DNA of 7,265 nt, taken from positions 1 to 7,265 of the forward strand of contig CALCOR010000314.1 in assembly GCA_937897085.1 (NCBI GenBank). Direction: 5' to 3'. Below are positions 6,989 to 7,265 of the stretch, in pieces. The notes under the pieces were generated by a model, which had not been told where the DNA came from, searched no databases, and saw only the letters and a list, made by a program, of their open reading frames with translations. Origin of the DNA: an uncultured euryarchaeote. Lineage in GTDB: Archaea; Thermoplasmatota; Poseidoniia; Poseidoniales; Thalassarchaeaceae. Within the stretch, counting starts at the first letter, position 1; each line of letters begins with the position of its first letter. The translations under genes were made by a program, and so were the position numbers.

Positions 6989-7063
6989 TGGGCCCGACCG
7001 GATTTGAACCGGTGGTCACCCGGTTATGAGCCGGGCGCTCTAACCAGACTAAGCTACGGGCCC
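6989..7063 (-). tRNA. tRNA with CAT anticodon, probably tRNA-Ile2 (agmatidine type), otherwise elongator tRNA-Met
   Basis: The minus strand folds as a complete 75-base cloverleaf without an intron. The acceptor stem is GGGCCCG/CGGGCCC, seven perfect pairs. The D arm is GCTT/GAGC with a ten-base loop containing GG. The anticodon stem is CCCGG/CCGGG around loop CTCATAA. The variable loop is TGACC, and the T arm is ACCGG-TTCAAAT-CCGGT. The discriminator base is A73 and no CCA is encoded. The anticodon is CAT. It lacks the A1-type start and three-GC-pair anticodon stem typical of archaeal initiator tRNA. The GGGCCCG acceptor resembles archaeal tRNA-Ile2, whose C34 is converted to agmatidine by TiaS so that it reads AUA; archaeal elongator tRNA-Met usually starts GCC. 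Assignment to Ile2 is an inference. Its 3' end lies two bases from the stop codon of the convergent HD gene. No convincing promoter is visible just upstream (7064-7110). Confidence 0.95.
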
Positions 7064-7130
7064 TCCCCTGCTGCTCTCGGACCCCACACATGAAGATTGG
7101 GCGGACACAGGCACCTCGCCCACATACGCT

Positions 7131-7137
7131 GATAAAC
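7131..7137 (+). promoter_or_regulatory. Weak TATA-like box before the right-edge gene
   Basis: GATAAAC is centred about 23 bases upstream of the ATG at 7157, close to the position expected for leaderless archaeal transcription. The match is short and the call is weak. The remainder of the 93-base stretch 7064-7156 between the tRNA and this gene shows no other signal. Confidence 0.25.
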
Positions 7138-7156
7138 CACGGATGGGCAGGAAAAC

Positions 7157-7265
7157 ATGGTGCAGTCAAGCATTGCAACAGTTCCTCGGCGTGAGCACAC
7201 ATGGGTGTTCACCTTGCTTTCGCTCCTCTTGCTCTTGGGGGCCATCCCGGCTGCACAGGCTCAAC
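7157..7265 (+). CDS. N-terminal signal peptide of an exported protein (cut by the right edge)
   Basis: Thirty-six codons are visible from ATG 7157. They read as a textbook signal peptide: a polar, basic n-region (VPRREH, residues 9-14), a hydrophobic core (about residues 16-30, WVFTLLSLLLLLGAI) and a probable cleavage after AQA at residue 35. An in-frame TAA at 7133 closes the frame upstream, and 7157 is the only ATG after it. An ATG at 7143 in another frame also stays open to the edge, but it encodes a Cys/Ser/Arg-rich sequence with no signal character. The mature protein is outside the window, so its function cannot be said. It adds to the local set of exported products. Confidence 0.72.
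   Translation, partial: MVQSSIATVPRREHTWVFTLLSLLLLLGAIPAAQAQ

Noticed and set aside
6936..7202. Minus-strand open frame running across the tRNA
   Set aside because: It reads through the tRNA gene and both flanking genes, with no recognisable protein feature.
1..7265. CRISPR array, insertion sequence, integrase or phage attachment site (the tRNA was examined as a possible integration target)
   Set aside because: No regularly spaced repeats, terminal inverted repeats or recombinase motifs were seen, and no second copy of the tRNA 3' end is present in the window.

Overview
The window looks like chromosomal DNA of a marine planktonic euryarchaeon, most probably Marine Group II (Poseidoniales) or a close Thermoplasmatota relative. 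The support is indirect. The DNA is moderately GC-rich. The one tRNA has an archaeal-type CAT-anticodon body and no encoded 3' CCA. TATA-like boxes sit about 23-27 bases upstream of several starts, as expected for leaderless archaeal transcripts. A run of exported proteins is dense in N-glycosylation sequons and acidic residues. No marker gene fixes the taxon.

Layout. The left half (1-4756) is a cell-surface block. It starts with the 5' end of a minus-strand gene (1-173, exported or anchored, with an OB-fold-like start). A divergent secreted glycoprotein-like gene follows (267-1634). Next is a convergent type I membrane protein (1591-2646, minus) whose 3' end overlaps the previous gene by 44 bases. 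Divergent from that is a membrane-anchored subtilisin-family protease (2735-4756) with an intact catalytic triad. Downstream on the same strand are a polytopic membrane protein that looks like an internal duplication of a small GlpM-like unit (4781-5644) and a soluble HD-domain phosphohydrolase of the SAMHD1/YwfO type (5736-6986). A tRNA gene with a CAT anticodon (6989-7063, minus) ends two bases from the HD gene stop codon. The window closes with the signal peptide of another exported protein (7157 to the edge).

How the parts fit. Four of the seven protein genes encode proteins exported by a cleavable signal or N-terminal anchor: the secreted glycoprotein, the type I membrane protein, the protease and the right-edge protein. 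The left-edge gene probably encodes a fifth. The subtilase is predicted to display its catalytic domain outside the cell, and neighbouring surface proteins are possible but unproven substrates. The HD enzyme (nucleotide metabolism) and the tRNA are housekeeping functions and share no clear pathway with the surface block. Gene spacing is tight: the largest gap is about 93 bases, so no long unexplained stretch exists. I see no mobile element, CRISPR array, integrase or phage signature. Nothing here amounts to a clearly new multi-gene system. The most interesting items are the duplicated GlpM-like membrane protein, the two convergent sequon-rich surface proteins, and the truncated left-edge gene.
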